Assembly (NCBI GenBank): GCA_000435615.1
Contig: FR882012.1
Coordinates: 76,756-103,350 of the forward strand
Reading direction: 5' to 3'
Source: Firmicutes bacterium CAG:238
GTDB lineage: Bacteria; Bacillota; Clostridia; Peptostreptococcales; Anaerovoracaceae
Length of the DNA stretch: 26,595 nt
The notes under the pieces were generated by a model, which saw nothing but the letters and a program-made list of their open reading frames with translations, made no database searches and had not been told where the DNA came from. This document shows positions 16,670 to 24,610 of the stretch, piece by piece. Made by a program: the position numbers and the translations under genes. The stretch's first letter is position 1, and the number at the start of each line of letters is the position of its first letter.

Positions 16670-17200
16670 TTATTCCGATAAGAACAGTATATCATCTGCC
16701 GGCGAAGAAATAAAGGTAATTTTACGCGTTTTGCGTTCCGCTGACGGCTTGTTGTGAAGGAATTTTGCAAGCATCTGTGAATACTCCGCCAAGAATGCCG
16801 TAAACTCTTCGTCAGAGAGCATCAGCGTCGCCTGCCCCAATGTCAGCATGTCTTTCTGCGGATCGTTTCCTCCTTCCGAAAAGTAACGGGAAAAATCATT
16901 TGCCAAGGCAATCAGTGCCGCCTGTATCATTTGGTTCATCCCTTCATTTGTCTTCGCATCTGCAGGTGGTGCAGCAAGTGCATAAAATTTCTCAACCGAG
17001 CCCCGTTTCGGAACTTCCCTTACTGCTTCAATAACCCCTGCATCCGCCAAAATCTTTATGTGCCGATACAGGCTTGCTCTCGGAATGTCCGTTAAGACTT
17101 CCAGAATCTGTGCCGCAGAAGCTTCTTTCTTTTCAATCAAGACCTGCAAAATCCGCTGCCGAACCGGGTTCAGACAAGCATCGATATAAATATCTTTCAT
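16670..17200 (-). CDS. Winged helix-turn-helix (ArsR-like) transcriptional regulator
   Basis: A 176-residue DNA-binding protein. An ArsR-like winged helix covers residues 10-75: NPVRQRILQVLIEK, SAAQILEVL, the recognition helix PRASLYRHIKIL and a wing with KRGSVEKFYAL. The C-terminal half is helical, of unknown ligand, with no metal-binding cysteine pair. ATG 17200 follows AAGGAGATTAAG, 10 bases after the CPBP stop, which fixes it over the longer frame to 17224. A winged-helix gene beside a CPBP protease is a recurring pair in Firmicutes (from memory), so it may control this transcript or its partner. The operator is unknown. Confidence 0.85.
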   Translation of the reverse strand: MKDIYIDACLNPVRQRILQVLIEKKEASAAQILEVLTDIPRASLYRHIKILADAGVIEAVREVPKRGSVEKFYALAAPPADAKTNEGMNQMIQAALIALANDFSRYFSEGGNDPQKDMLTLGQATLMLSDEEFTAFLAEYSQMLAKFLHNKPSAERKTRKITFISSPADDILFLSE

Positions 17201-17210
17201 CTTAATCTCC

Positions 17211-17765
17211 TTAGATAACCGCAAGTAAAATAAGTTTGCTTATAAGATGCAGCCCGAAATGAGCAAGCATCGCATACTGAATGCCGTATTTCCTGTAAAA
17301 TCTGCCGAATATAAGCGCAAATCCCCCGTTTAACACGAAGCATCTCACCAAAATCAGCGGGCTGATGCGCCCGAAAAATGCCATAGTCGCAGGAAGATGT
17401 CCTGCCGCAAACAGGAGCGCCGCGATGATATTCGCAGCAATGAAAATCCAATCCGGAAGCTCCGTTTTTTCGGTTTTTCTTGCAAAAATCAGAACCAAAA
17501 TCCATGCAAGCAGCGACATCAGAAACCACCGCATTAGGATTTCTTCAACAACTCCGCCGTAAGTCAGGGAAGCAATGAAATATGCCGCACTGATTCCCCT
17601 CTCATAATCTGCTGCAACTTCCGGGATAAAAGGTCCTATCACAAAATAGTCCGCAGTAAACAGTATTCCAAACAGAATAATTACCGGAACCGTCTTTTTC
17701 AAGATGTCTTTTTTGAAAGCAAACGGCTTCAAAAGCCCTATCCTGTCTGCAAGAAAATAAGTCAA
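17211..17765 (-). CDS. CPBP-family intramembrane metalloprotease, probably N-terminally truncated
   Basis: CPBP (CAAX/Abi) proteases are multipass glutamate/histidine metalloproteases. Seen in 184 residues: EEILMRW (E74, E75, R79), GH (H123) and LAHFGLH (H169/H173), so all three catalytic motifs are intact. The first possible start is a TTG at 17765 without a recognisable ribosome site, and the frame has no ATG/GTG/TTG further up. Relatives usually have one or two more membrane segments before this point, so the N-terminus seems lost, perhaps in the event that placed the EamA gene upstream (17 bases away). It may be a decaying gene or may be translated by coupling to the EamA gene. Confidence 0.7.
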   Translation of the reverse strand: MTYFLADRIGLLKPFAFKKDILKKTVPVIILFGILFTADYFVIGPFIPEVAADYERGISAAYFIASLTYGGVVEEILMRWFLMSLLAWILVLIFARKTEKTELPDWIFIAANIIAALLFAAGHLPATMAFFGRISPLILVRCFVLNGGFALIFGRFYRKYGIQYAMLAHFGLHLISKLILLAVI

Positions 17766-17782
17766 TAGAAAGTTTCGCTGTT

Positions 17783-18676
17783 TTATTCTGCCTTTCGACC
17801 ATTGCCAAGTTCGCTGACTAATGCCGAACCGATAATAAGCACTGCTCCGGCGATGCCGAATACCGTTAGCTTTTCCTGCAGAACAAGTGCTGAAAGCAGC
17901 AATGCAAATACAGGATCGATATAGCTCAGCACAGCGATTGACTGCGATTTCAAGGCCTTCATGCTGCCAAAATACATCACATAAGCGATGCCGGTATGTA
18001 CAATGCCTACAATAAGAACCATGATAACGGATTGGAAGTTTAAGGCAAGTGCCGCAAAGTCCTCTGTCGCTATAAGATACGGAAGCAGAACGAGTGCCGC
18101 CGCGCCCAGTTGAATCATCGTCTTTTGATATGCATCATCAACATGGATTTTTTTGTTTAATATAATAACGGAAGCATAAAATGCCGCCGCACAAAGCCCG
18201 CACAGAATGCCGATTGTATCTCCTGCTCCGATGCCGCTTCCTTCCATCATACCCGAGATAAAGAACATCCCGACAATTGCTGCGATTGCACAGGAAAGCT
18301 TTTTTACGGTTAGTTTCTCCTTAAAAACCAGCGGAGAAAGCAAAATTACAATGGTTGGCTGCATATAGTAGCACATTGTTGCTACCGTCACTGTTGTGTA
18401 ACGGTAGGATTCAAAGAGAAAAATCCAGTTTAGCCCGATAAGCACTCCGGTCACTGCAAGCAGAATTAGATTTCTTCGGTCAGGAAGCTGCATTTTTTTA
18501 CCGTTTTTTATAATGATAAAAACTAACAGAAATATGCATCCCAAAAGCCCTCTCGTAAAGGCAAGCATTCCCGATGACAGCGGAATATATTTTCTGAAAA
18601 TCCCGATTGTGCCAAAAATCAGCATAGCTGTGATAAACTGCAGATAGGAATTACGATGTTGATTGTCGCCTGTCAT
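17783..18676 (-). CDS. EamA-family (DMT superfamily) transporter
   Basis: A 297-residue protein with ten predicted membrane segments in two EamA halves. Recognisable pieces are IFGTIGIFRKYIPLSS and RGLLGCIFLL in half one. The end of each half has the hallmark pattern, LSPLVFKEKLTVKK and YIDPVFALLLSALVLQEKLT. Members export metabolites, amino acids or drugs; nothing here identifies the substrate. The start ATG at 18676 overlaps the stop of the upstream PNPOx gene by 4 bases (ATGA), so the two are translationally coupled. This suggests a functional partnership between a flavin-fold enzyme and an exporter. Confidence 0.9.
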   Translation of the reverse strand: MTGDNQHRNSYLQFITAMLIFGTIGIFRKYIPLSSGMLAFTRGLLGCIFLLVFIIIKNGKKMQLPDRRNLILLAVTGVLIGLNWIFLFESYRYTTVTVATMCYYMQPTIVILLSPLVFKEKLTVKKLSCAIAAIVGMFFISGMMEGSGIGAGDTIGILCGLCAAAFYASVIILNKKIHVDDAYQKTMIQLGAAALVLLPYLIATEDFAALALNFQSVIMVLIVGIVHTGIAYVMYFGSMKALKSQSIAVLSYIDPVFALLLSALVLQEKLTVFGIAGAVLIIGSALVSELGNGRKAE

Positions 18677-19155
18677 TTCAGAACCTTCCTCTTTCCGGTC
18701 ATATGCTCAACTTCTAAGCAGTAAACCGCGGTTCTCGGAATCGCTGCCGGATTAAAATACTTGTTTTCGCCCGGATAGTAATGATCCATCAAAATTTTCA
18801 GTACCTCAAGCTTTGCATTATCGTCATCAAGCATGCGAATCGTGCCATGCCCGATGATGCTCTCAAACGCAAAGGTACACATACCCTGCTCTGCCTTGTA
18901 CTGCAGTTCATGGCGGCAGTCCATCTCGAAGGATGCATGGTTGTTCTTCTGTATCAGTTCTATCTTATGCCCTTCCAATGCACTGTGGAAATACAGCGTC
19001 ACGGTTTGGTTCTCTTTATCGGCTTTCACACCGAAGTTCAGCGGCAGGATATACGGATAGTTTCCGTCATTCAATCCCAGCCTGCACACATCACAGCGGG
19101 AAATGACATCCAGAATCTCTTCAAAGTTCTTAATTTCTCTGTCAGCTCTTCTCAT
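18673..19155 (-). CDS. PNPOx-fold flavin protein (copy 2)
   Basis: A 160-residue pyridoxamine 5'-phosphate oxidase-family protein, first gene of the eleven-gene minus-strand run. Seen: MRRADREI, YPYILPLNFGV, YFHSALEGHKIELI (H57) and the end EVEHMTGKRKV. The middle (CRHELQYKAEQGMCTFAFESIIGHGTI; cysteines at two points) matches the common COG3467 pattern where a 'YxSVxGxG' strand follows. It is clearly diverged from copy 1. The IS110 remnant starts less than 100 bases upstream, and I could not find a good promoter between them, so the insertion may have replaced or separated its original promoter. Confidence 0.88.
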   Translation of the reverse strand: MRRADREIKNFEEILDVISRCDVCRLGLNDGNYPYILPLNFGVKADKENQTVTLYFHSALEGHKIELIQKNNHASFEMDCRHELQYKAEQGMCTFAFESIIGHGTIRMLDDDNAKLEVLKILMDHYYPGENKYFNPAAIPRTAVYCLEVEHMTGKRKVLK

Positions 19156-19249
19156 GTTTGCCTTGTATGATGTTTATAGAAGCTGAAACACCATATTCCT
19201 TTCTTTTTAATATCGTGGTTTAATACATTCAGATACTGTGGACTTTTAA

Positions 19250-19429
19250 TTGTTTTTTTGTAGCTTCGACTACTCAACAGGAGTGTATTGCCGCTACCTT
19301 TATCTGAATTGTTTATTAGCTGGATGTTGCCGTAAGCTTACGCTTATGAGTACTTATTTCAATCAAGTCTACTATGATAATCGCTGGTGGATATCACGGT
19401 ATCAGACTTTAGAAAGGGAGGTAAACCTC
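19250..19429 (+). ncRNA. Candidate IS110 bridge-RNA region (left end)
   Basis: IS110-group elements encode a guide-like bridge RNA in the non-coding stretch before the transposase (known for IS621). This 180-base stretch has no gene and several structures: GTAGC (19260-19264) pairs with GCTAC (19293-19297), enclosing ACTC/GAGT (19272-19275, 19281-19284) around AACAG, which gives a stem, internal loop and inner stem; and a perfect palindrome CGTAAGCTTACG (19331-19342). The stem-bubble layout is what a binding loop looks like. Target and donor pairing cannot be tested without the insertion site. Whether the RNA is still made is unknown. Confidence 0.4.
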
Positions 19430-20309
19430 ATGATTTATGTAGGCATTGATATTGCCAAACTCAACCATTTCGCCTCAGCCCTATCTTCTGACGATGAAAT
19501 ACTCATCGAGCCGTTCAAATTTACAAATGACAATGATGGCTTCCATTTGCTGCTTTCCAAACTCAGTTCCTTTGAGAAGAGCAACATCATCATTGGTCTT
19601 GAATCGACGGCACACTACGGTGACAACCTTGTTCGATACCTTGTTGCCGAGAATTACAAAGTGTGTGTTCTTAATCCCATCAAGACTTCTGTTATGCGTA
19701 AAAACAACATTCGCAAAATGAAGACGGATAAAGTCGACACTTTCATCATTTGCAAAACTCTTATGATGCAGGATTCTCTCAGATTTGTGACCTATTACGA
19801 TCTTGATCTGATGAACCTCAGAACGCTTGGACGTTTTCGCCAAAAGACCATCAAGCAGCGTACTCGTTTGAAAATTCAGCTGACGTCCTATGTTGACGAG
19901 GTATTCCCTGAGCTGCAGTATTTCTTCAAGTCAGGCCTGCATCAAAAATCTGTCTATGCGCTTCTGAAAGAAGCTCCTGCACCGAAAGAGATTGCCTCCA
20001 TGCATATGACTCATCTGGCACATCTTCTCACTGGATAGCCAATTAGAAAGAGTTGAAGCTGAAATGACGGATATTATGAAATTCAATGACTCAGTCATTA
20101 TGACCATTCCGGGTATCGGGTACATCAATGGCGGAATGATACTTGGTGAGCACAATGTTGTGAAAAACAATGCCACCTTCAAGGCATATTATGATGCCAA
20201 GATGGCTGAAGGCCGGACGCATTACAATGTTCTTGGGCACTGTGCCGGCAAACTTGTCAGAATCATCTGGAAGATGCTTACTGACGAAGTAGAATTCAAC
20301 CTCGACTAG
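19430..20309 (+). pseudogene. IS110-family transposase, two internal deletions and a frameshift
   Basis: The start ATG 19430 follows AAAGGGAGG. The N-terminal RuvC-like domain is intact, with the DEDD set in VGIDIAKLNH, GLESTAHYG and KTDKVD. After MHMTHLAHLL the frame ends at a TAG (20036-20038). One frame over the sequence resumes as LDSQLERVEAEMTDIM and the PGIGYINGGMILGE motif. It then jumps to NNATFKAYYDAKMAEG, HYNVLGHCAGKLVR and a normal C-terminus. Compared with the family as I know it, a helical segment is missing at the first junction and about 50 residues at the second, including the catalytic-serine region. The second junction keeps frame. Confidence 0.88.
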
Positions 20310-20352
20310 AGGTCTGTATGCAATTTGATAACTTTGCTTGAAAAGCACCTGT

Positions 20353-20382
20353 AAGGGAGCTTTATTAAAGTTACCCTTTTTT
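20353..20382 (+). terminator. Terminator-like hairpin in the IS110 right end
   Basis: AAGGG (20353-20357) and CTTT (20360-20363) pair with AAAG (20367-20370) and CCCTT (20374-20378), with a small internal bulge, followed by a T run. It would end the transposase transcript. Confidence 0.45.
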
Positions 20383-20407
20383 ACCACGAAAAAGAATTTT
20401 TAATTTT

Positions 20408-20438
20408 CAGCTATTTTCTGCTTGACTTTTCATAGCTG
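20408..20438. repeat. Inverted repeat near the IS110 right boundary
   Basis: CAGCTAT (20408-20414) and ATAGCTG (20432-20438) are perfect inverted copies 17 bases apart, in the AT-rich tail after the transposase. It may be a subterminal structure of the right end. Confidence 0.45.
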
Positions 20439-20508
20439 GTCTCCGTTTACTTTTTTCTGATTCGCAGAACGAAAAATATCGCCCACCGAGATTATTCGAT
20501 GAACCGCA

Positions 20509-21354
20509 TCATTTTTGGAAAAATGCATTTGCTTTTGCATAAGAAAAGGTGCTCTGCAGCACAGCATCCACATCGCCGTCTTTGATCTTTTCTGCCATTT
20601 TGATCGTTTCTTCACAGAGAAATCTAGCAGGGCCGGAGCCGGTACTGAGTCTGCGGACACCGAGTTTCGCAAGTCCCGCAAAATCATGATACACACCGTT
20701 TAGGATCAGATTGAGCGGCGCATGGATGCCTGAGACCAGCGCTCTTGCGGTTTCTTGATTCATCGCTCCCGGTACGAAAACGCAGTCTGCACCCGCTTCT
20801 GCAAAGGCGTTGCCGCGGCGTACCGCTTCTGCAAGCTTTTCTTCCTCGCTGCCGATATTCAGCCAGTAGGCACAGGTTCTGGCATTGATCACAAAAGGCA
20901 GATCCAGTTCTTTTTTGAGTTCACAGAGAGCCTGAATCTTTTGAATTTGCAGTTCCAAGGGACTGAGTCTCCCGTCTGCCTGTCCATCCTCCAGATTGAA
21001 ACCCACCGCACCGACCGCAAGCAGTCTGCGCGCGTTTTCCTTGACCTGCATCGGGTCTTCCGCATAGCCTCGCTCAAAATCGACCGAAACCGGGATTTGT
21101 ACGCGTCCGGTAATCTTTTTGACTACGAACAGTAAATCTTCCAGGGATACTTGTTCGCCGTCCGGATAACCGAGTGCGTAAGCAATTCCCGCGCTGGTCG
21201 TTGCGACTGCCGCAAAGCCGGCCTTTTCGTAGATATAAGCACTTGCTGCATCCCATGCGTTCGGGATCACGAACATACCCTCGGTCTGATGCATGCGAAG
21301 GAATGCCTTTGCTTTTTCTCTTTGTGCGTTGTTGATGATAATCTGATCTGTCAT
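20509..21354 (-). CDS. Isocitrate lyase / PEP mutase family enzyme
   Basis: A 281-residue TIM-barrel protein of the ICL/PEP-mutase superfamily (PF13714 type). Seen: FVIPNAWDAASAYI (28-41), TTSAGIAYALGYPDG, the metal-binding strand VSVDFERGYAEDP (D92, E94), FNLEDG (E122, D123) and VINARTCAYWL. The classical isocitrate lyase KKCGH loop is absent, so it is not a glyoxylate-cycle enzyme; the substrate could be a 2-methylisocitrate-like or oxaloacetate-type compound. The NART-C replaces the usual NART-D. The start at 21354 has a strong AGAGGAGG site, which rules out the longer frame to 21456. It is divergent from the nitroreductase remnant across a palindromic operator candidate. Confidence 0.88.
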   Translation of the reverse strand: MTDQIIINNAQREKAKAFLRMHQTEGMFVIPNAWDAASAYIYEKAGFAAVATTSAGIAYALGYPDGEQVSLEDLLFVVKKITGRVQIPVSVDFERGYAEDPMQVKENARRLLAVGAVGFNLEDGQADGRLSPLELQIQKIQALCELKKELDLPFVINARTCAYWLNIGSEEEKLAEAVRRGNAFAEAGADCVFVPGAMNQETARALVSGIHAPLNLILNGVYHDFAGLAKLGVRRLSTGSGPARFLCEETIKMAEKIKDGDVDAVLQSTFSYAKANAFFQK

Positions 21355-21441
21355 ATTAAACAGCCTCCTCTTTTTTGTTTTGCCGGATGCACAGCAGGTA
21401 GAATATCTTTTTTTGTCTTCTTCATGTTCGTATGCAGTCCT

Positions 21442-21480
21442 TTGTGTTAAAATCATATTATGATATATATTCTATCATAA
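21442..21480. promoter_or_regulatory. Palindromic operator candidate in a divergent promoter region
   Basis: TTATGATA (21458-21465) and TATCATAA (21473-21480) form a perfect 8-bp inverted repeat with a 7-base spacer. On the plus strand a weak promoter TTGTGT (about 21442-21447) with TATATT (about 21466-21471) would place the palindrome over the -10. On the minus strand TTGCAA just beyond it could serve the PEP-mutase-family gene. The size and symmetry suit a dimeric MarR/HxlR/TetR-type regulator; which protein binds is unknown. Confidence 0.55.
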
Positions 21481-21516
21481 ATTTTGCAAAATGTATCGTA
21501 GTCAGGAAGGAATTAA

Positions 21517-21974
21517 GGCGTCAAGAATTATATTGCTCTGGTCGGACCGAAGTCCCCTTCGCTGGAGGAAACACTCGGATACTGCGGGCAGCAGCTGGTG
21601 CTCAAAGCGCAGGAACTGGGCCTGAATACCTGCTGGGTGGCATTGACCTATGCAAAAGCGCTGCGTCTGTTTTGGACGGCGAGAAAGAGATTTGTGTGAT
21701 TTCCCTCGGCTATGGCAAGACCCAAGGTGTGCCGCATAAGAACAAGCCGATCGAAAAGCTTTGTAATTACAGCGAAAATCTGCCGGATTGGTTTCTGCAG
21801 GGCATGCGGGCGGCCATGCTGGCACCGACTGCGACCAATCAGCAAAAATTTCGGTTTGAACTACTGGAGGACGGCAGCTTAAAAATATCCCGCGGCCTTG
21901 GATTTTACTCTAAAATGGACCTTGGTATTGTCAAGTATCATTTTGAGTTAGGAAGCGGGAAAAAGATCTTTTAG
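21517..21974 (+). pseudogene. Nitroreductase-family remnant (N-terminal half missing, frameshifted)
   Basis: From 21517 one frame reads VKNYIALVGPKSPSLEETLG, then GQQLVLKAQELGLNTCWVAL, a nitroreductase core segment, and ends at a TGA near 21697. One frame over, the same protein continues from about 21660 with ICVISLGYGKTQGVPHK, WFLQGMRAAMLAPTATNQQ and a normal-looking end at 21974. Restoring one A in the GCAAAAGC run (about 21654-21660) rejoins the frames. Everything expected before VKNYI, including the FMN-binding arginine start, is absent and replaced by the promoter region. A continuous out-of-family frame from 21432 exists but its first part is not nitroreductase. Confidence 0.8.
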
Positions 21975-22074
21975 CTTCTATACTTCATATTGGCTTCCAC
22001 CAGTAACAAATCTCTATTTTTTTATCGGGTGCCGGATGACCGTTTTCAGTTTCTTCGGGGCGGTACGTCTGGCA

Positions 22075-24567
22075 TCACTCAGATAGATATTTACATAAAT
22101 ATTTTCCGGTAATGCTATTTTTATTTGCAGCCACTTGCTCCGGCGTACCTGTTGCGACGATGATTCCGCCGGCTTCCCCGCCGCGGGGTCCCATATCGAT
22201 GATATAATCCGCGCTGCGAATGACATCCAGATCATGTTCGATCACAATGACGGTGGCGCCGCTTTCGATTAAGGTTTGAAAAACCTTCAGCAAGGTTCGA
22301 ACGTCCAGCGGATGCAGACCAATCGTCGGTTCGTCGAAGATAAACACCGTATCACTCTGCCCTTTTCCCATCTCGCCGGCCAGTTTCAGACGCTGTGCTT
22401 CCCCGCCGGAAAGGCTCGGGGTTTCCTCGCCAAGCGTCAGATAACCCAGCCCCAGATTTTCCAGTACGGTCAGTCGCTGGCGCACGCTTTTCATGTCATG
22501 GCAGGCTTGCAGCGCGGTTTGCACATCCATGGCCATTAACTGCGGCAGTGAAACTTCTTTCCCGTTCGGATCAGCAAATTTTACAAGCTCCGCCTCTTTA
22601 CTATAACGGGAGCCATTACATTCCGGACATGGCACATCAACATCCGGCAGAAATTGAATATCCAGGCTGATCTGACCGGTTCCGTCACATACCGGACACC
22701 GCAGACGCCCTGTGTTGTAGGAAAAATCTCCTGCCTTGTACCCATATTTTTTCGCGTCTTCACTCTTCGCGAAACGCTTTCGCAGTTCGTCGTGCACATT
22801 TGCATAGGTCGCGACCGTCGAACGCACGTTGATGCCGATCGGTGTGGCGTCAATCAGTTTCACATGAGAGATGCCCTCTGCCTCCAAGGTTTTGACATGT
22901 GCGGGAAGCGAAGTTGCTTTCGCGAAAGTCTGCAGCGCCGGAATCAGACTTTCCAGCACCATGGTTGTCTTGCCGGAACCGGAAACACCGGTCACAACCG
23001 TAAGTCGTCCTTTCGGAATTTTAACATCCAGCGGTTTGACCGTATGAATCGTGTCGGTGGTCATATGGATTTGCCCGAGGGAAAACAGTTCTGTCTCCGA
23101 AATGCGGGGTCGCAGGGCTGCATTGGCCTCTCCGGACAGAAACGGTCCAATCATAGAATTTGGATTTTGTATAAGCTGCGGGATCGTTCCCTCCGCGATG
23201 ACATGACCGCCTCCGGCACCGGCCACAGGTCCCATTTCAATGATCCAGTCGGATTCACAAAGAATCTGCGTATCGTGATCAACCAGCACCACAGAGTTGC
23301 CATCAGCAATCAGATCATGCATCACAGCATTCAGACCATCGATGTTGGATGGGTGCAGACCGATAGATGGCTCATCCAGTACGTATAACACACCTGTCGT
23401 ACGGTTTCTGACCGCTCGTGCCAGCTGCATCCGCTGCCGTTCTCCTGTGGAAAGGGTTGCCGCCGCGCGGTCAAGGGTCAGGTAGCCCAGCCCTAAATCC
23501 ATCAGCCGTTTTGCTGTGTCCTGAAAGGATTCACAGATGCTTTCTGCCATCGGCCGCATTTTCTGCGGCAAAGATCCCGGCACCTCGGCAACCCAAGTGA
23601 CCAGTTCCGCAAGTGTCATACGGCAAACTTCATCCAAATGCTGACCACGCAGCATCGGCGCTCTGGCTGCCTCTGAAAGTCTCGAGCCGCCGCAATCCGG
23701 ACAGATCTCCTCTTTGAGAAACTTTTCGACCCGCTGCATACCCTTTTCATCCTTCACCTTGGAGAGCGCGTTTTGCACTGTATAGACAGCGTTGAAATAG
23801 GTAAAATCCATTTCTCCGGCTGCACCGCTGGTCTGATTTTGATAAACGATGTGTTTCTTGACCGCAGGCCCGTTGAATACGATATCCCGCTCTTTTTCTG
23901 TCAGCTGACAAAACGGCACATCGGTTCGCACGCCCATTTCTCTTGCGATATCTTTCATCAAAGACCACATTAAAGTCTGCCATGGCCGCACCGCACCTTC
24001 ATCGATGGAAAGAGATTCGTCAGGTACCAGACTTGCGCGGTCAACCGTACGAATGATGCCGGTACCGCCGCAGGTCGGACAAGCGCCTTGACTGTTAAAA
24101 GCCAGCATTTCAGCGCCGGGCGGCTGCACACGTTCACCGCACACCGGACAGATTATCTCCTGTTCGGCTGCAACCTTCAGCGTCGGCGGTACATAATGCC
24201 CGTTTGGGCAGCGATGACTAGCCAGCCTGGAAAACATCAGCCGCAGACTGTTCAAAAGCTCCGTTCCGGTTCCGAACGTGCTGCGGATGCCAGGCACTGC
24301 CGGTCTCTGATGCAGCGCAAGCGCGGCAGGTACATACAAGACTTTGTCCACCTGCGCCCGTGCGGCCCCGGTCATTCTGCGCCTTGTGTAAGTCGATAAC
24401 GACTCCAGATAGCGACGGGAACCCTCCGCATACAGCACACCCAGCGCCAGAGAAGATTTCCCCGAGCCGGATACGCCTGCAATCCCCACAATTTGGTTCA
24501 AAGGCACGTTGACATCTATATTTTTTAAGTTGTGTACGCGGGCACCCCGCACCTCGATTTGCTTCAT
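22075..24567 (-). CDS. UvrA2-type ABC ATPase (UvrA paralogue without UvrB-binding domain)
   Basis: An 830-residue tandem ABC protein of the UvrA class, shorter than the roughly 940 residues of repair UvrA. Seen: Walker A 1 GVSGSGKSS (31-39), zinc cysteines CPNGH (120), CPVCG (140) and CPTCGG (163), CPDCGGSRL (289), signature LSTGERQRM (372-380), VLDEPSIGLHP (396-406), Walker A 2 GVSGSGKTT (527-535), zinc module CPVCDGTG to CPECNGSRY (624-654), LSGGEAQRL and FDEPTIGLHP. Only 20 residues separate C120 from C140, where repair UvrA carries the UvrB-binding domain. Such UvrA2/DrrC-like proteins are linked to tolerance of DNA-intercalating drugs; that role here is inferred. Start 24567 follows GAGGGAG. 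GC content is higher than in regions 1-3. Confidence 0.9.
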   Translation of the reverse strand: MKQIEVRGARVHNLKNIDVNVPLNQIVGIAGVSGSGKSSLALGVLYAEGSRRYLESLSTYTRRRMTGAARAQVDKVLYVPAALALHQRPAVPGIRSTFGTGTELLNSLRLMFSRLASHRCPNGHYVPPTLKVAAEQEIICPVCGERVQPPGAEMLAFNSQGACPTCGGTGIIRTVDRASLVPDESLSIDEGAVRPWQTLMWSLMKDIAREMGVRTDVPFCQLTEKERDIVFNGPAVKKHIVYQNQTSGAAGEMDFTYFNAVYTVQNALSKVKDEKGMQRVEKFLKEEICPDCGGSRLSEAARAPMLRGQHLDEVCRMTLAELVTWVAEVPGSLPQKMRPMAESICESFQDTAKRLMDLGLGYLTLDRAAATLSTGERQRMQLARAVRNRTTGVLYVLDEPSIGLHPSNIDGLNAVMHDLIADGNSVVLVDHDTQILCESDWIIEMGPVAGAGGGHVIAEGTIPQLIQNPNSMIGPFLSGEANAALRPRISETELFSLGQIHMTTDTIHTVKPLDVKIPKGRLTVVTGVSGSGKTTMVLESLIPALQTFAKATSLPAHVKTLEAEGISHVKLIDATPIGINVRSTVATYANVHDELRKRFAKSEDAKKYGYKAGDFSYNTGRLRCPVCDGTGQISLDIQFLPDVDVPCPECNGSRYSKEAELVKFADPNGKEVSLPQLMAMDVQTALQACHDMKSVRQRLTVLENLGLGYLTLGEETPSLSGGEAQRLKLAGEMGKGQSDTVFIFDEPTIGLHPLDVRTLLKVFQTLIESGATVIVIEHDLDVIRSADYIIDMGPRGGEAGGIIVATGTPEQVAANKNSITGKYLCKYLSE

Positions 24568-24610
24568 TGGTTTGTTCTCCCTCGTTTGGTCAAGTAGAAA
24601 TTTTTAATTC

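Larger units (their letters stand above)
19215..20440 (+). mobile_element. Degenerate IS110-family insertion sequence
   Basis: A non-coding left end (about 19215-19429), a broken DEDD transposase gene (19430-20309) and a non-coding right end (about 20310-20440) make up an IS110-type element. IS110 elements lack clear terminal inverted repeats, so both ends are estimates: the left from the end of the upstream gene and the right from the structured AT-rich tail. It lies at the border between the lower-GC housekeeping run and the GC-richer block. Because its catalytic C-terminus is gone it should be immobile on its own. Confidence 0.75.

Noticed and set aside
22654..23388. 244-codon open frame on the plus strand
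   Set aside because: Antisense shadow of the uvrA2 gene; no recognisable domain.
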